Notes: generated by a model not told the origin, from the letters alone. Positions 43,027 to 52,777 are shown, numbered from the stretch's first letter. The stretch: 64,000 bases of DNA from Chitinophagaceae bacterium UBA7600 (GCA_002478885.1 DLKC01000004.1:1-64000); one strand, 5' to 3'. Numbers and translations are program-made.

Positions 43027-43491
43027 GTTCTTCAAGTCATTCAGCAGGTCGTATTGCAGGTCTTCATGCAAACCGGCGATAGCAGCTTTTATCTTTTTTA
43101 GCTGCTGCTGAAAAAGATTATTGATCATCGTACTTTTCTGCAGGTTGATGCCCGAAGCCTTCAATAGTTTGCAATAGTAAATAAGCAATGCAGCTTCGGT
43201 TTGTTTATTGCCGCTGTACTTTATGTTTTTGCTTAGCTGCCTCAAAATCCGGCGAAGATTCTTTTTGGCAAAATAGAGATTGGTTGTGTGTATTTCTTTA
43301 AATGCTTCCTCCAGCATTTGTTTTACGCCTGCTGTGTAGGCTTCTTCATCCTGTGCTTCAAATAAAAGGTATGTAAGCAACTCCTTGTTTTCTTTTTTAA
43401 ATCTCGCCAGCTGCAGGCACAACTCCATAATCTCTTTGTCAGACCGGTATTGCAGTTCCTGTTTCAGTTCACTTATGCTTGCTGTCTTCAT
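42994..43491 (-). CDS. Helical protein of unknown function
   Basis: About 165 residues from the ATG at 43491 (an earlier frame would add 26 unlikely residues). It is a highly helical, charged protein without signal (SISELKQELQYRSDKEIMELCLQLARFKKENKELLTYLLFEAQDEEAY, then KKNLRRILRQLSKNIKYSGNKQTEAALLIYYCKLLKASGI). The last 12 residues (ending SDTTKAS) are encoded by a dispersed repeat that supplies the stop codon, so the original C-terminus may have been replaced. No family recognised. Confidence 0.7.
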   Translation of the reverse strand: MKTASISELKQELQYRSDKEIMELCLQLARFKKENKELLTYLLFEAQDEEAYTAGVKQMLEEAFKEIHTTNLYFAKKNLRRILRQLSKNIKYSGNKQTEAALLIYYCKLLKASGINLQKSTMINNLFQQQLKKIKAAIAGLHEDLQYDLLNDLKNVQVSDTTKAS

Positions 43492-43714
43492 GAGGATAAA
43501 AATAATGGATTTGCCATTCCTGTGGCAGCCAGGTTGATTTTTTGACCAATGTAATCGCGGGTTATACAAGGAATGAACCGGCAGGTGTAATTTTTTAGCT
43601 ACATTTTACCTTCTTCCGTTCCCTGCATAATTTGTATTTTCCCTGCTTTAAAATAACAGATTTATACATTTAAAGTCTACCATACTCGATAGCCCTATTG
43701 AATACCTGAAAGGG

Positions 43715-45775
43715 GTGGGTCCTCTCCGTGGCGACCTGCTCAAAAAAGAGCTTGGCATATTTACCTTTCGCGACCTGCTTGATCATTTTCCCCTGCGGCA
43801 TATCGATAAAACGGTTGTCAGCAACATCAGCGATATCAATTACCAAACCGATTTTATCCAGGTGTCGGGCAAACTGGTATATGCTGAAGTGATGGGGGAG
43901 CGGTCTGGCAAAAGGCTTGTTGCCGAAATAAGAGACAGCAGCGGCAGGATAGAACTGGTCTGGTTCCAAGGTATACATTGGGTACAAAAGATACTGCAGC
44001 CCGGGAGTGATTACCTTGTCTGGGGACGGGTAAGCTTCTTCAATGGCAAGCCGCAAATGAGCCACCCGGAAATAGAAGTTTTTGCCGAAAGCAAATCAGA
44101 CGGAAAAAATTTCCTGGAACCGGTTTACCCCACCACGGAAAAGTTAAAGGCAAGGTCGCTCAATGGCAGACAACTTGGCAAATTGATGGCCGCTTTACTG
44201 CCACAGGTAAGCGAAATAGACGTGCCCGAAAATCTTCCCGCGGAAGTACTCGGTACAATGAAACTCACCGGCAGGTACAGGGCTTATTGCGATCTGCATT
44301 TTCCTCCTGATGCCGGGGCTTATGAAGCAGCGGTGAAAAGACTGAAATTCGAAGAACTTTTTATTGCCCAGACGCGTTTACAACTCGTGCGTATTAACCG
44401 GCACCGCAGCAGTCAGGGTGTGGTATTTGAAAAAGTCGGCGATTTCTTCAATGATTTTTATAAAAATCATTTACCATTTGAGTTAACCGGTGCACAAAAA
44501 AGGGTGATGAGAGAGATAAGGGCCGATACTGCTATGGGCCACCAGATGAACCGGCTGCTGCAGGGAGATGTCGGCAGCGGAAAAACCATTGTGGCATTGT
44601 TGTGTATGCTGCTTGCTGCTGACAATGGGTACCAAAGCTGTATGATGGCGCCAACTGAAATCCTCGCCCGCCAGCATTACGAAAGCCTGCATACACTTTT
44701 GCATAAAATGCCTGTGAACATTGCCCTGCTTACGGGCAGCACCAAAACCAGGGAACGAAAAAAAATATTGGAGGCGCTTCTCGACGGAACCATACAGCTT
44801 GTCGTGGGTACGCATGCAGTCATTGAAGATAAAGTGCAATTCAAAAACCTGGGTTTTGCTATCGTTGACGAACAGCACCGCTTTGGTGTGGCACAGCGTG
44901 CAGAATTATGGAAGAAAGCAACTATACCGCCACATGTGCTTGTGATGACGGCAACACCTATCCCGCGTACACTGGCAATGACTGCCTATGGCGATCTCGA
45001 TTACAGCGTAATGGATGAGCTGCCTCCCGGCAGGCAACCAATATCAACGGTGCACCGGTTTGAGACGAAGAGGGCGCAGGTAATGGATTTTATTAGAGCG
45101 GAGATCGGAAAGGGAAGACAGGCCTATATTATTTACCCGTTAATCGAAGAGAGTGAAAAGCTGAGCTATGAAGATCTGATGCAAGGTTACGAGCAGGTGA
45201 AAGGCTTTTTCCCTGAATCAAAATACAGCATCAGCATGGTGCATGGGAGAATGCCTGCCGAACAGAAAGACGTAAACATGCAACGTTTTGTTAGAAACGA
45301 CACACAGATCATGGTGAGTACAACGGTTATAGAAGTGGGCGTGAATGTGCCAAATGCCAGCGTTATGGTAATAGAAAGCGCCGAAAAGTTCGGACTTTCG
45401 CAGTTACATCAATTACGCGGAAGAGTGGGGCGCGGCGTGGAAAAGAGTTATTGTATACTTTTAACGGGCAGTAAGGTAAGTAACGAGGCACGTGCACGCA
45501 TTCAAATCATGTGCGACACAAACGACGGGTTTGTGATCGCGGAAAAAGATCTTGAACTACGGGGACCGGGAGATATAGAAGGAACAAGACAAAGCGGGCT
45601 ATTAAACTTTAAGCTGGCCAGCATTGTTAACGATAAGGCATTGCTTGAAAAGGCGAAAGCACTCAGCGAAAAAATACTTAATGCCGATGAAAAGCTCGAA
45701 ACCGCTGCCAACCAGCCACTGAAAGACTATCTTATTTCACAAAAAGGAAAAACTGCCTGGAGTAAAATTTCGTAA
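43715..45775 (+). CDS. recG: ATP-dependent DNA helicase RecG
   Basis: 686 residues from the only canonical start (GTG 43715). The wedge domain (residues about 1-150), Walker A GDVGSGKT, DEQHRFG (motif II), VLVMTATPIPRTLAMT and QLRGRVGRG are all present, so the helicase is intact. It rescues stalled forks and processes recombination intermediates. Homology suggests translation begins earlier: the conserved LDSPIEYLKGVGP motif is encoded in frame from 43685, yet no ATG, GTG or TTG lies between the stop at 43649 and that motif. ATA 43682 or ATT 43697 are the candidates. A terminator is not obvious after the stop. Confidence 0.93.
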   Translation: MGPLRGDLLKKELGIFTFRDLLDHFPLRHIDKTVVSNISDINYQTDFIQVSGKLVYAEVMGERSGKRLVAEIRDSSGRIELVWFQGIHWVQKILQPGSDYLVWGRVSFFNGKPQMSHPEIEVFAESKSDGKNFLEPVYPTTEKLKARSLNGRQLGKLMAALLPQVSEIDVPENLPAEVLGTMKLTGRYRAYCDLHFPPDAGAYEAAVKRLKFEELFIAQTRLQLVRINRHRSSQGVVFEKVGDFFNDFYKNHLPFELTGAQKRVMREIRADTAMGHQMNRLLQGDVGSGKTIVALLCMLLAADNGYQSCMMAPTEILARQHYESLHTLLHKMPVNIALLTGSTKTRERKKILEALLDGTIQLVVGTHAVIEDKVQFKNLGFAIVDEQHRFGVAQRAELWKKATIPPHVLVMTATPIPRTLAMTAYGDLDYSVMDELPPGRQPISTVHRFETKRAQVMDFIRAEIGKGRQAYIIYPLIEESEKLSYEDLMQGYEQVKGFFPESKYSISMVHGRMPAEQKDVNMQRFVRNDTQIMVSTTVIEVGVNVPNASVMVIESAEKFGLSQLHQLRGRVGRGVEKSYCILLTGSKVSNEARARIQIMCDTNDGFVIAEKDLELRGPGDIEGTRQSGLLNFKLASIVNDKALLEKAKALSEKILNADEKLETAANQPLKDYLISQKGKTAWSKIS

Positions 45776-45829
45776 ACAACATTTAGTGTATCGCTAACGT
45801 TATTATCGGATTATTAGTATGTTCTTTGG

Positions 45830-45881
45830 GAGCCAGGCTTTGGTACGGGTATTAAGCACCGGTTGCGTCGCACTCTTGTAC
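45830..45881 (+). repeat. Dispersed repeat, copy 22 (short form)
   Basis: AGCCAGGCTTTGGTAC, ATTAAGCACCGGTTGCGTCG, then CACTCTTGTAC. It shares its middle part with the copy in the TPR gene at 24937. Confidence 0.75.
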
Positions 45882-46026
45882 TTAAGCAAATGCATTAGCA
45901 ATTTTGCCATGAAAATGGAACCCTGAAACGAGCGTGGCAACAGGCGATGCCACAGAGAACAGTCGCCGGTAACAAAAAGATGTTTTTATTCAGGCTGATT
46001 TTTGTAATTTTTTAAAAAGTAAACTC

Positions 46027-49000
46027 TTGAATTCGTTTTACAAATTTTGTGCGGTCACCCTTGCACTCTTTTCTGCCCTGGCATCTGAAGGCCAGACACT
46101 GGAATTCGTGGAAAACAAAGGACAATGGGACCCGCAGGTTTCCTATAAAAGCGACTTAGGTGGAAGTGCGTTCTTTCTTCAACAGAAAGGATACATGGTT
46201 TTACTCAACAACAAAGATGATCTTCGCGCTATTGCCTATGCTTATTCGGGCCACGACCACGATAAAAAGATATCTGAAACATCACATAACCTCAGCAGCC
46301 CGGGTCCGGAGGGGAAATTGACGTTGCATTCACACGCGTACCAGGTAAATTTTGTGGGTGCCTCTGAACATCCAAATATTATTCCCGACAAACCGATCAA
46401 TACGTATAACAACTATTTCCAGGGGTCGGATAAGTCTCGGTGGGCAGCGAATTGCAAAATATACCGTGCGGTAGTGTATGAAAATATGTATCCAGGCATA
46501 GACGTGCGTTATTATACCGACAAGGGTAATTTAAAATATGACCTGATCGTTCACCCCGGCGCTGACCCTGCTAAAATTGCACTTCGATTTGATGGCACAC
46601 AAGGCATAAGCGTTAAGAACGGCAACCTGGTCGTTAAAACTTCGCTCGGCGATGTTACCGAAATGAAACCTTATTGCTATGAGCTGAATGATAAAGGCAG
46701 GGCCGACGTTACAGCAAAGTTTGTTGTGGAAGGCAATACGGTAAAGTTTAAATTAGATGCTTATACAAAAGGAGCCACACTAGTGATAGACCCGGTGTTG
46801 GTATTCGCCAGTTTTACCTACAGCCAGTCAGACAACTGGGGTTATACCGCAACCTATGACGGATCCGGTAATTTTTATGCCGGAGGTATTTCATTTGGAA
46901 CCGGTTTCCCGGTGAGCACCGGTGCATTTCAAACAGCATTTGGTGGCGGTGCCAATGAAGGACAATTGGGCGGGTACGATTGCTCGATTATTAAACTGAG
47001 CTCTGATGGCACGCAGCGCCTGTACGGAACATATGTGGGAGGCTCCGGCAACGAACAGCCGCACAGTCTTGTTGTAGATAACCAGGGCAATTTAATTATC
47101 GCAGGACGTACAAATTCAGACAATTTTCCTTCCACACTTCCAATGGTGGGCAAAGGAGGAGCATTTGATATTTTTATCACAAAACTTAGTGTCGACGGAA
47201 CGGCATTGCTTGCTTCGCGTAAAATCGGTGGAACGTCCGACGATGGCGTAAACATTCGTTCAAAAGAGATCCCGGGCCCATTAAGCATTTCGCGCAACTA
47301 TGGCGACGATGCGAGAAGTGAAGTGATCGTTGATAATAACAACAATATTTACCTTGTCAGTTGCACGCAATCGAGTGATTTTCCTGTCAGCGCAAATGCG
47401 TTTCAACCCTCCTTTGGTGGTGCTCAGGATGGCGTTGTGCTTAAAGCAAATGCCAACCTGAGCAATTTTGATTTTATATCGTTTATCGGTGGCAGTAGTA
47501 ATGATGCCGCTTTTTCATTGTCACTTAACCCGGGCAATAACAATATTTACGTGGGGGGCGCTACTGCCAGTGGTAACCTGCCAGGTACGGGAGTAAATAA
47601 CGGACCTGTTATTTACAGCAGTTACAGGGGGGGAGAAAGTGATGGATTTATTGCTATCATTGGCAATACTGCGGGAGCGCCGTCGCTGATCAAATCCTGC
47701 TATGTAGGAAGCAGTGGCAATGACATGCTCTATGGTGTTCAGTTTGACAAGTATGGTTTCCCATATATAACCGGTACAACAACCATCGCTTTCCCCGTGA
47801 TCAACGCCCCGTTTAACACAGTGGAGCAGGCAGATGGTAAGCAGTATATAACAAAGCTTCAGCCTGACCTTAGCGGGGTGGTTTATTCTGCAAATTTTGG
47901 TAAGGGGTTGGGTGCTCCGGACATTTCTCCAACAGCGTTTCTTGTTGACCGCTGTGAAAATGTTTATGTAGCCGGCTGGGGTGGCGGAATCAATTCCGGT
48001 GAGGGGTATCCCAACGCAAATACCTCTGGATTAAAAACCACGGCAGATGCGATAAGGCCAACTTCGGATGGCAGTGATTTCTATTTCTTTATCCTGGAAA
48101 AAAACGCTTTAAGCCAGCTATACGGAACTTTTTACGGCAACATCGACAACGTTCCGGACGTTGGAGACCATGTAGATGGCGGTACCAGCCGTTTTGACAA
48201 AGAAGGTGTGATATACGAGGCCTTATGCGCCAATTGCGGTGTAATTGGCAATTTTCCCACCACACCGGGCGTCTGGGGTCCCGATAATCCGGCTCAAACA
48301 GGTGCGCAATGCAACGAAGCGATGTTAAAAATTGCATTTGAATTTGCGGGGGTCGGAGCTGGATTACAGTCGGCCATTGACGGTGTTCCCCGGGATACCG
48401 CCGGTTGTTTGCCACTGACTGTTGATTTCAGGGATACCATTGCCAATGGTAAAAAATTTATCTGGCATTTTGGAGACGGCTCACCAGATGTTAGCACAGA
48501 TGTGCCGTCGACGCAACATACATTTAACAGCCTTGGCAACTTTAAGGTAAGACTTGTTTCCATTGATTCACTTACCTGTAATATTGCCGATACGGCATAC
48601 CTTACCATCAGGGTTCGGGATGACAAGGCAGACGTAAGTTTTACTTCATTAAAACTACAACCCTGTGATTCCCTGAAATACCAGTTTACGAATACTTCGG
48701 TGGCTCCGGTGACAAGGCCTTTTGGTCCTGCCAGCTTCGAATGGAGTTTTGGCGATGGTACGACGCTCATATCAAATGCGCCTAATGTGATACACAGTTA
48801 CCCGGCCTCCGGAACCTATAATGTAGCATTGCGGCTTATTGATACCGGTTATTGTAATTCCCCGGATTCTGCAACATTGCAATTGCGCATTGCTGCAAAT
48901 GTGAAGGCGCAGTTTGAAACGCCTCCTGCCGGTTGTGTTCCATACACTGCAGTCTTCAATAATACTTCTTTGGCCGGTCAGCAATTTTTCTGGGATTTTG

Positions 49001-49668
49001 GCGATGGCACTACTTCAACCGATGTAAATCCTGTTCACACTTATAATTTTATCGACACGTACACTGTGAGGCTGGTTGTGGTAGATCAGCAAACCTGCAA
49101 TATTACCGACAGCACTCAGCAAACTATTATTGTGAGCGCAAAACCTACAGCGGGCTTTACTTTTGGGCCAAAGCCACCGCAGGAAAACACGCCTACCGAA
49201 TTTACCAATTTCTCCTTTGGTGCTACATTGTACAAATGGACTTTTGGCGATGGTGACAGCCTTGTAACCGCTAACAGGGATACTGTTATCAAGCATATCT
49301 ACAATACGACAGGCACTTTTAATGCATGCCTGGTCGCTTTTAATCAGTTTGGTTGTACTGACACATTATGCCAGCCGGTGCAGTCAATTATTGTACCTTT
49401 AATAGACGTGCCAAATGCTTTTACACCCAATGGTGATGGGGTCAATGATAAGGTTACGGTAAAAGGCTATGGCATACAAAAAATGGACTGGAGAATATAT
49501 AACCGTTGGGGCGCCCTCGTATTTCAATCTGCCAGCCCTTCAATAGGATGGGATGGCATGTACAAAGGTAAATTGCAGGCCCAGGAGGTGTATGTATATG
49601 TGCTTGATGTTACGTTCTCAGACGGTACCAACTACAGGAAAAAAGGTGATATAACTCTTTTACGATAG
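46027..49668 (+). CDS. Large PKD-domain surface protein with gliding-motility type C-terminus
   Basis: 1213 residues from a TTG start, because the signal peptide (NSFYKFCAVTLALFSALASEGQ) begins there with no ATG. The N-terminal region (LEFVENKGQWDPQVSYKSDL) is the module seen before SBBP-type beta-propeller repeats (about 240-760, GGSGNEQPHSLVVDNQGNLIIAGRT). Four PKD-like cores follow (FIWHFGDGSPDV, FEWSFGDGTTLI, FFWDFGDGTTST, YKWTFGDGDSLV; about 780-1110). The end (DVPNAFTPNGDGVNDKVTVKG ... GWDGMYKGKLQAQEVYVYVLDV ... KKGDITLLR) is the CHU_C/type B T9SS sorting domain. It is probably a surface adhesin. The porP/sprF-type gene follows. Confidence 0.9.
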   Translation: MNSFYKFCAVTLALFSALASEGQTLEFVENKGQWDPQVSYKSDLGGSAFFLQQKGYMVLLNNKDDLRAIAYAYSGHDHDKKISETSHNLSSPGPEGKLTLHSHAYQVNFVGASEHPNIIPDKPINTYNNYFQGSDKSRWAANCKIYRAVVYENMYPGIDVRYYTDKGNLKYDLIVHPGADPAKIALRFDGTQGISVKNGNLVVKTSLGDVTEMKPYCYELNDKGRADVTAKFVVEGNTVKFKLDAYTKGATLVIDPVLVFASFTYSQSDNWGYTATYDGSGNFYAGGISFGTGFPVSTGAFQTAFGGGANEGQLGGYDCSIIKLSSDGTQRLYGTYVGGSGNEQPHSLVVDNQGNLIIAGRTNSDNFPSTLPMVGKGGAFDIFITKLSVDGTALLASRKIGGTSDDGVNIRSKEIPGPLSISRNYGDDARSEVIVDNNNNIYLVSCTQSSDFPVSANAFQPSFGGAQDGVVLKANANLSNFDFISFIGGSSNDAAFSLSLNPGNNNIYVGGATASGNLPGTGVNNGPVIYSSYRGGESDGFIAIIGNTAGAPSLIKSCYVGSSGNDMLYGVQFDKYGFPYITGTTTIAFPVINAPFNTVEQADGKQYITKLQPDLSGVVYSANFGKGLGAPDISPTAFLVDRCENVYVAGWGGGINSGEGYPNANTSGLKTTADAIRPTSDGSDFYFFILEKNALSQLYGTFYGNIDNVPDVGDHVDGGTSRFDKEGVIYEALCANCGVIGNFPTTPGVWGPDNPAQTGAQCNEAMLKIAFEFAGVGAGLQSAIDGVPRDTAGCLPLTVDFRDTIANGKKFIWHFGDGSPDVSTDVPSTQHTFNSLGNFKVRLVSIDSLTCNIADTAYLTIRVRDDKADVSFTSLKLQPCDSLKYQFTNTSVAPVTRPFGPASFEWSFGDGTTLISNAPNVIHSYPASGTYNVALRLIDTGYCNSPDSATLQLRIAANVKAQFETPPAGCVPYTAVFNNTSLAGQQFFWDFGDGTTSTDVNPVHTYNFIDTYTVRLVVVDQQTCNITDSTQQTIIVSAKPTAGFTFGPKPPQENTPTEFTNFSFGATLYKWTFGDGDSLVTANRDTVIKHIYNTTGTFNACLVAFNQFGCTDTLCQPVQSIIVPLIDVPNAFTPNGDGVNDKVTVKGYGIQKMDWRIYNRWGALVFQSASPSIGWDGMYKGKLQAQEVYVYVLDVTFSDGTNYRKKGDITLLR

Positions 49669-49687
49669 ACGACTGAATTTTGATGAT

Positions 49688-50713
49688 ATGAAAAATCGTG
49701 CGACCATATGTTTGATTATTGCATGTTATGCGGGATTTTATACAAATTCAACAGCACAAGACCTGCATTTTTCTCAATATTTCAATTCGCCGCTTTTGGT
49801 TAACCCTGCCAATGCAGGTTTTGCTCCCGATGTTGATTACCGTGTTGGTATCAACTACCGCAACCAGTGGGCAAGCGTAACCCCTAATCCTTATAAAACA
49901 ATGGATGTATGGGGCGATGTTCAATTATTCAACAACAGGTTCCAGGATGGTTGGGTAGGCCTGGGTGGCTCCATCATAAAAGACCAGGCCGGTAGCGGTG
50001 GCCTTAGCTCTACCAAAGGTTTTGCATCTATCGCCTACCACCAGTTGCTTGGATTTAACAGCCTGCTAAGCGGCGGCTTTAATATTGGCTTTGTCAACAA
50101 GCGAATTGATGTTTCCAAGCTTACCTTCGATAACCAGTGGAATGGGAAATTTTTCGACGTAACAATACCCAGCGGAGAGCAGTTTGCGTATAATTCCGCT
50201 ACCTATCTCGATTTGCAGGCTGGGTTAAATTATGCCTTGTTTCCCAGCGACAACGCGTATCTGAACGTGGGTTTTAGTGCCATGCATTTAAACCGGCCCA
50301 AAGAAACTTTCTTTTCTGATAATATTGCTGACACGCGTATTGCGCCAAGGCTCACCCTTTTTCTCAACGGTAGTTTCAAACTTAACGATCAGTGGATCGT
50401 TAATCCTAATGTGTATATAAGCCAGATGGGCGGTGCATGGGAAACGGTTGCTGGTTTAAACGCTCATTACAATCTCAGCGGCGATGGCAGTTCCCAGGTT
50501 ATCGGCGGCCTTTATGTGCGCGCTAAAGACGCTTTTATTCCAATGATTGGATATGAATGGAATGACGTTGCGTTAACCATCAACTACGACGCCACGAGTT
50601 CTTCGTTGGGTACTTATAACCAAACCCGCGGAGCCTTTGAATTGTCGATTGTAAAGAGTGGTATTTTCGGCTCGGGCGGTAAAGATGTAAAATGCCCTTC
50701 AGTTAAATTCTGA
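49688..50713 (+). CDS. PorP/SprF-family outer-membrane protein
   Basis: 341 residues. A signal peptide (ATICLIIACYAGFYTNSTAQ) leads into the family start DLHFSQYFNSPLLVNPANAGF and a beta-barrel with many aromatic strands to the C-terminus. The family is tied to type IX secretion and surface attachment of large adhesins such as SprB. The gene starts 20 bases after the PKD adhesin stop, so the two form an operon, and by analogy this protein may anchor or help export it. Confidence 0.93.
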   Translation: MKNRATICLIIACYAGFYTNSTAQDLHFSQYFNSPLLVNPANAGFAPDVDYRVGINYRNQWASVTPNPYKTMDVWGDVQLFNNRFQDGWVGLGGSIIKDQAGSGGLSSTKGFASIAYHQLLGFNSLLSGGFNIGFVNKRIDVSKLTFDNQWNGKFFDVTIPSGEQFAYNSATYLDLQAGLNYALFPSDNAYLNVGFSAMHLNRPKETFFSDNIADTRIAPRLTLFLNGSFKLNDQWIVNPNVYISQMGGAWETVAGLNAHYNLSGDGSSQVIGGLYVRAKDAFIPMIGYEWNDVALTINYDATSSSLGTYNQTRGAFELSIVKSGIFGSGGKDVKCPSVKF

Positions 50714-50721
50714 ACGTAAAA

Positions 50722-50742
50722 TGCCCCGGCTGTTCCGGGGCA
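50722..50742 (+). terminator. GC-rich hairpin after porP/sprF-like gene
   Basis: TGCCCCGG and CCGGGGCA pair perfectly. No T run follows, so it is a weak terminator or a 3' stability hairpin. Confidence 0.45.
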
Positions 50743-50811
50743 GATTGCTGTTGATATTTGAAAAGTTGTCGTGATTTTCAGCGTTGGGTTTTATGATATC
50801 AACTTTGTTGT

Positions 50812-50860
50812 AGCCAGCACCAGTAGTTTTTTCAACATCCGTTGCGTCGCACGCTTGTAC
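50812..50860 (+). repeat. Dispersed repeat, copy 23 (short form)
   Basis: TAGCCAGCAC, CAACATCCGTTGCGTCGCAC then GCTTGTAC. It lies in the convergent gap after the porP/sprF-like gene. Confidence 0.7.
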
Positions 50861-50886
50861 TTACATCTCTGTTAACAACGAATACT

Positions 50887-51711
50887 TTATATCGATTCAC
50901 CCTCTTTGCCGTCGCTGAAATTGAATTCGTATCCATCTTCCTTATAATATTTGCGGTATTTCTCAGAGATTTCTTTTGATTGTTTTGTGCCGTTAATATA
51001 AAGATCTCCGCCGTTTTTCCATTCTATACTAAAACGTTTGTCTTTATCAATCAGCCCGTCTTTTTGCAGTGCATCGGTAAATTCTTTTAGTTCCTGCAAT
51101 TGCTTCTTCGCTTTCTCCATTTGTATCCTTGCATCTTTCATAGATTCCTCTACCTGTTTTTTCCATTCCCCGCTGTTTAGCTTTTTTTGAAGTTCTTTCA
51201 TTTGCACCTGCACTTTCTCCATGTCAACTTTTTTGATCTTCTCCTGTGCTTCTTTCATCGATTTATTTACTTCCTCCTGGATCTTTTCTATATCAACACT
51301 GTTGATCTCGACCTGTGCTTCTTTCAGTGAACGGCTCACTTCATTTTGAATTTTGTCGAAGTCAACTTTTTTCATCTCCTCTGCAATCTCTTTGTTTATC
51401 TGCGCCATGTTAAGCTGGCTCATTGCATCCTTTATATTTTTTGAAACCTCGATATTGATATTTTTCAGCTCAATATTCATTTTTTGCAGTTCTATGTCCA
51501 GTTCTTTCATCGCATCTTCTATGTCTTTCACTGTAAATTCATTCTTATCATAATTACGTTGGCCGGGCCGAGTTGTATCTCTGTTCCCGTTGTAGTTCGA
51601 TGTACTGTCTTGCTTAATTTCATCGTCACGTTGCCAGGCAGCAGTAATAACAAGCAGAACAAGCAAAGCAGCCACCACAGCAGTTTTTGGGCCCTGGAAT
51701 ACATTTTTCAT
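50887..51711 (-). CDS. Envelope coiled-coil protein with internal repeats
   Basis: 274 residues. An N-terminal hydrophobic segment (AVVAALLVLLVITAAW) acts as signal or anchor. Residues about 60-215 are a continuous charged coiled coil with three similar segments beginning VDFDKIQNEVSRSLKEA, VDIEKIQEEVNKSMKEA and VDMEKVQVQMKELQKKL. The C-terminus (RFSIEWKNGGDLYINGTKQSKEISEKYRKYYKEDGYEF) is a small globular tail. No known family recognised. It probably spans or lines the periplasm. Confidence 0.75.
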   Translation of the reverse strand: MKNVFQGPKTAVVAALLVLLVITAAWQRDDEIKQDSTSNYNGNRDTTRPGQRNYDKNEFTVKDIEDAMKELDIELQKMNIELKNINIEVSKNIKDAMSQLNMAQINKEIAEEMKKVDFDKIQNEVSRSLKEAQVEINSVDIEKIQEEVNKSMKEAQEKIKKVDMEKVQVQMKELQKKLNSGEWKKQVEESMKDARIQMEKAKKQLQELKEFTDALQKDGLIDKDKRFSIEWKNGGDLYINGTKQSKEISEKYRKYYKEDGYEFNFSDGKEGESI

Positions 51712-52201
51712 GTGTTTTAAAATTTAATAGTTGAGGTTATTACGAATATGTTCGTAATAAAAGTACGATTGAATTCGTAGAATGTTGTATGCTGGCAGTT
51801 CATTTTGAAAAGTTTAACAGATTTCTTTATGGTCTTTTTATTATTTAGGAGGGTTTTATAAAACGGGTTCCGTTGGGAAAATTCCAAATGAATCGGTCGC
51901 GGTTGCAGTATTAAAATTGTGTTGCCATTTTTTATAAAAGCGAGAGCGTGCGATGCCGGATAGGCCGGCACTATATTGCAGCGACCAAAGCATGATAGAT
52001 TGTTGACCGGCTCAAAAAACAAACATCTATTAACGCTGTTATGTTTTTCGTAGCTTTTTTGTGAAGGGGCATGGCGTTGCCACGCTTTTTAATATAAGCT
52101 TTGCGCGAGAGCAAAGTTGTTTTAACAATATCTATTAAATTCTATTCGTTATTTGGTTTGTAAATGGCACAGGAATTGGCTTAATTACAAAAACAAAAAC
52201 C
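51712..52201. other. Gap upstream of the beta-barrel gene
   Basis: No gene seen. It contains a dispersed repeat (51941-52012). Just before the beta-barrel gene the sequence is AT-rich, but I do not see an exact promoter consensus. Confidence 0.5.
51941..52012 (-). repeat. Dispersed repeat, copy 24 (hairpin form)
   Basis: GAGAGCGTGCGATGCCGGAT then AGGCCGGCACTATATTGCAG. The central hairpin is kept but the left arm is diverged (CTATATTGC instead of CTGTCGCGC). Confidence 0.7.
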
Positions 52202-52777
52202 ATGAAAAAAATAATTCTTTCCGCAACGGCTTTTATTCTCTTCAGCGCGATTGCAACGGCGCAGGGTTTTCATGTCGGCGCTAAGGTTGGCGCTAACCTG
52301 GACAAGATAAACGGTCAGGCATTTAAAGATGGTTACAATCTTGGCTATCATTTAGGTGGTTTTATGGAAATTGATTTCAGCAAAAGTATCGGCATACAGC
52401 CCGAACTGTTATTTAGTCAAACAAACACTACTGCCACTGACAACCTTGGCGATGTTTTTAAGCCTGGCGATAATATTAAACTGAATTACCTGAATATTCC
52501 GATATTATTGCGCATAAATGCCAGTAAATTACTAACGCTGAATGCAGGCCCCCAGTTCAGCATTTTAATGAACAACCATGAGACCCTGTTGGAGAATGGG
52601 CAGGATGCATTCAAAAACGGAGACTTTGCCCTGGTGCTCGGCGCGCAGCTGAATCTCAGCTCTTTAAAGCTTTATGGCAGGTATAATATCGGGTTATCTG
52701 ACATCAATGATATTGGCAGCCAGGATCAATGGAAAAGCCAGCAATTTCAACTTGGTGTGGGTTTAAGACTGTTCTAA
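52202..52777 (+). CDS. Outer-membrane beta-barrel protein
   Basis: 191 residues. The signal peptide (MKKIILSATAFILFSAIATAQ) is followed by GFHVGAKVGANLDKINGQAF, the start of the small OMP beta-barrel family (PorT-like or outer-membrane beta-barrel domain 2), with eight or so amphipathic strands to the terminal QLGVGLRLF. Such proteins act as simple pores or structural proteins of the outer membrane. It is a single gene with its own terminator. Confidence 0.88.
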   Translation: MKKIILSATAFILFSAIATAQGFHVGAKVGANLDKINGQAFKDGYNLGYHLGGFMEIDFSKSIGIQPELLFSQTNTTATDNLGDVFKPGDNIKLNYLNIPILLRINASKLLTLNAGPQFSILMNNHETLLENGQDAFKNGDFALVLGAQLNLSSLKLYGRYNIGLSDINDIGSQDQWKSQQFQLGVGLRLF

